A stretch of 6,202 nt of DNA, from the NCBI GenBank assembly GCA_029946075.1, contig JAQSDT010000155.1:1-6202 (forward strand), given 5' to 3'. This DNA is from a bacterium (GTDB lineage: Bacteria > Pseudomonadota > Alphaproteobacteria > Rhizobiales > Xanthobacteraceae). The first letter of the stretch is position 1, and every line of letters starts with the position of its first letter. Of the stretch, positions 5,835-6,202 are shown piece by piece. The position numbers and the translations under genes were made by a program. Below the pieces are notes generated by a model, which did not search any database, was not told the origin of the DNA, and saw nothing but the letters and a program-made list of their open reading frames with translations.

Positions 5835-6202
5835 ATGTTCGAAGGCTGGGATGCAATCGTATTGGCCCGGGCGCAGTTTGCCTTCACGATGTCGTTTCAC
5901 ATCATCTTTCCCGCCTTTTCGATCGGGCTCGCGAGCTATCTGGCCGTACTCGAAGCGCTGTGGCTGTGGACCGGGCGCGAGGTCTTCATCAACCTGTTCA
6001 ACTACTGGCTCAAGATCTTCGCCGTCGCGTTCGGCATGGGCGTGGTGTCAGGCATCGTGATGTCCTACCAGTTCGGCACCAACTGGTCCGCTTTCTCCGA
6101 CAAGACCGGCCCGGTGCTCGGCCCGCTGATGGCCTATGAGGTGCTCACCGCGTTCTTCCTCGAAGCGGGTTTTCTCGGCGTGATGCTGTTCGGCCTGCAA
6201 CG
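5835..6202 (+). CDS. cydA: Cytochrome bd-type quinol oxidase subunit I, N-terminal part (3' end outside window)
   Basis: The open frame from ATG 5835 runs off the window after 122 codons. It encodes the haem-bearing subunit of the terminal oxidase that moves electrons from quinol to oxygen at the inner membrane. The start is set by AGGTGA (5824-5829), 5 nt upstream. The sequence follows E. coli CydA closely: LARAQFAFTMSFHIIFP carries H22, matching haem ligand H19 of E. coli; FQFGTNWS-type QFGTNWSAFS follows; and E102 and E110 in MAYEVLTAFFLEAGF match E. coli E99 and E107, both offset by 3 residues. The Q-loop that would separate CydA from the cyanide-insensitive CioA type is beyond the window, so cioA is an alternative name. 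A subunit II gene would be expected downstream. It is separated from the previous gene by 88 nt, in which I see no convincing promoter or FNR/FixK box. Confidence 0.95.
   Translation, partial: MFEGWDAIVLARAQFAFTMSFHIIFPAFSIGLASYLAVLEALWLWTGREVFINLFNYWLKIFAVAFGMGVVSGIVMSYQFGTNWSAFSDKTGPVLGPLMAYEVLTAFFLEAGFLGVMLFGLQ

Overview
The window is about 6.2 kb of GC-rich chromosomal DNA. Its codon use, with strong G/C at third positions, and its gene content suggest an alphaproteobacterium of the Bradyrhizobium/Rhodopseudomonas (Nitrobacteraceae) type. A 132-bp imperfect palindrome at 1844-1975 resembles an intergenic repeat family I associate with that group. That placement is inference from family resemblance, not from a search. 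All seven genes recognised lie on the + strand.

Layout. (1) 1-1835 is a two-component pair: the C-terminal part of a DUF3369-type sensor histidine kinase, cut by the window start, followed with a 4-bp ATGA overlap by an OmpR/PhoB-type response regulator. (2) 1836-2206 is a 371-bp intergenic stretch. It holds the dispersed palindromic repeat, then a perfect 11-bp inverted repeat and four copies of CGAAAC on the + strand. (3) 2207-2818 encodes an ECF-type sigma-70 family factor with no recognisable anti-sigma gene beside it in the window. (4) 2819-2995 is an AT-richer spacer. It repeats a 13-bp motif from upstream of the sigma gene and leads into a 66-residue putative secreted protein (2996-3196), which is followed by a good terminator-like hairpin. 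(5) 3426-4687 is a thiol-redox pair: a CcdA/DsbD-type membrane electron carrier joined by a TGATG overlap region to an exported thioredoxin-fold protein with a CVNC active site. Together they look like a split version of the DipZ architecture. (6) 4763-5746 is an unrecognised four-helix membrane protein made of two similar halves; its start codon lies in the loop of a perfect 10-bp inverted repeat. (7) From 5835 to the window end is the 5' part of cytochrome bd-type quinol oxidase subunit I.

How they may work together. The kinase and regulator almost certainly form one signalling operon, and the CcdA-like and thioredoxin-like proteins almost certainly form one electron-transfer pathway that carries reducing power across the inner membrane. 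The sigma factor and the small secreted protein share an upstream motif and may be co-regulated; this is inference. The bd oxidase is probably a separate transcription unit with its own Shine-Dalgarno. No mobile element, CRISPR array, tRNA or rRNA gene was seen. The best candidates for something undescribed are the CGAAAC-rich regulatory region around the sigma factor and the duplicated membrane protein with the hairpin at its start.
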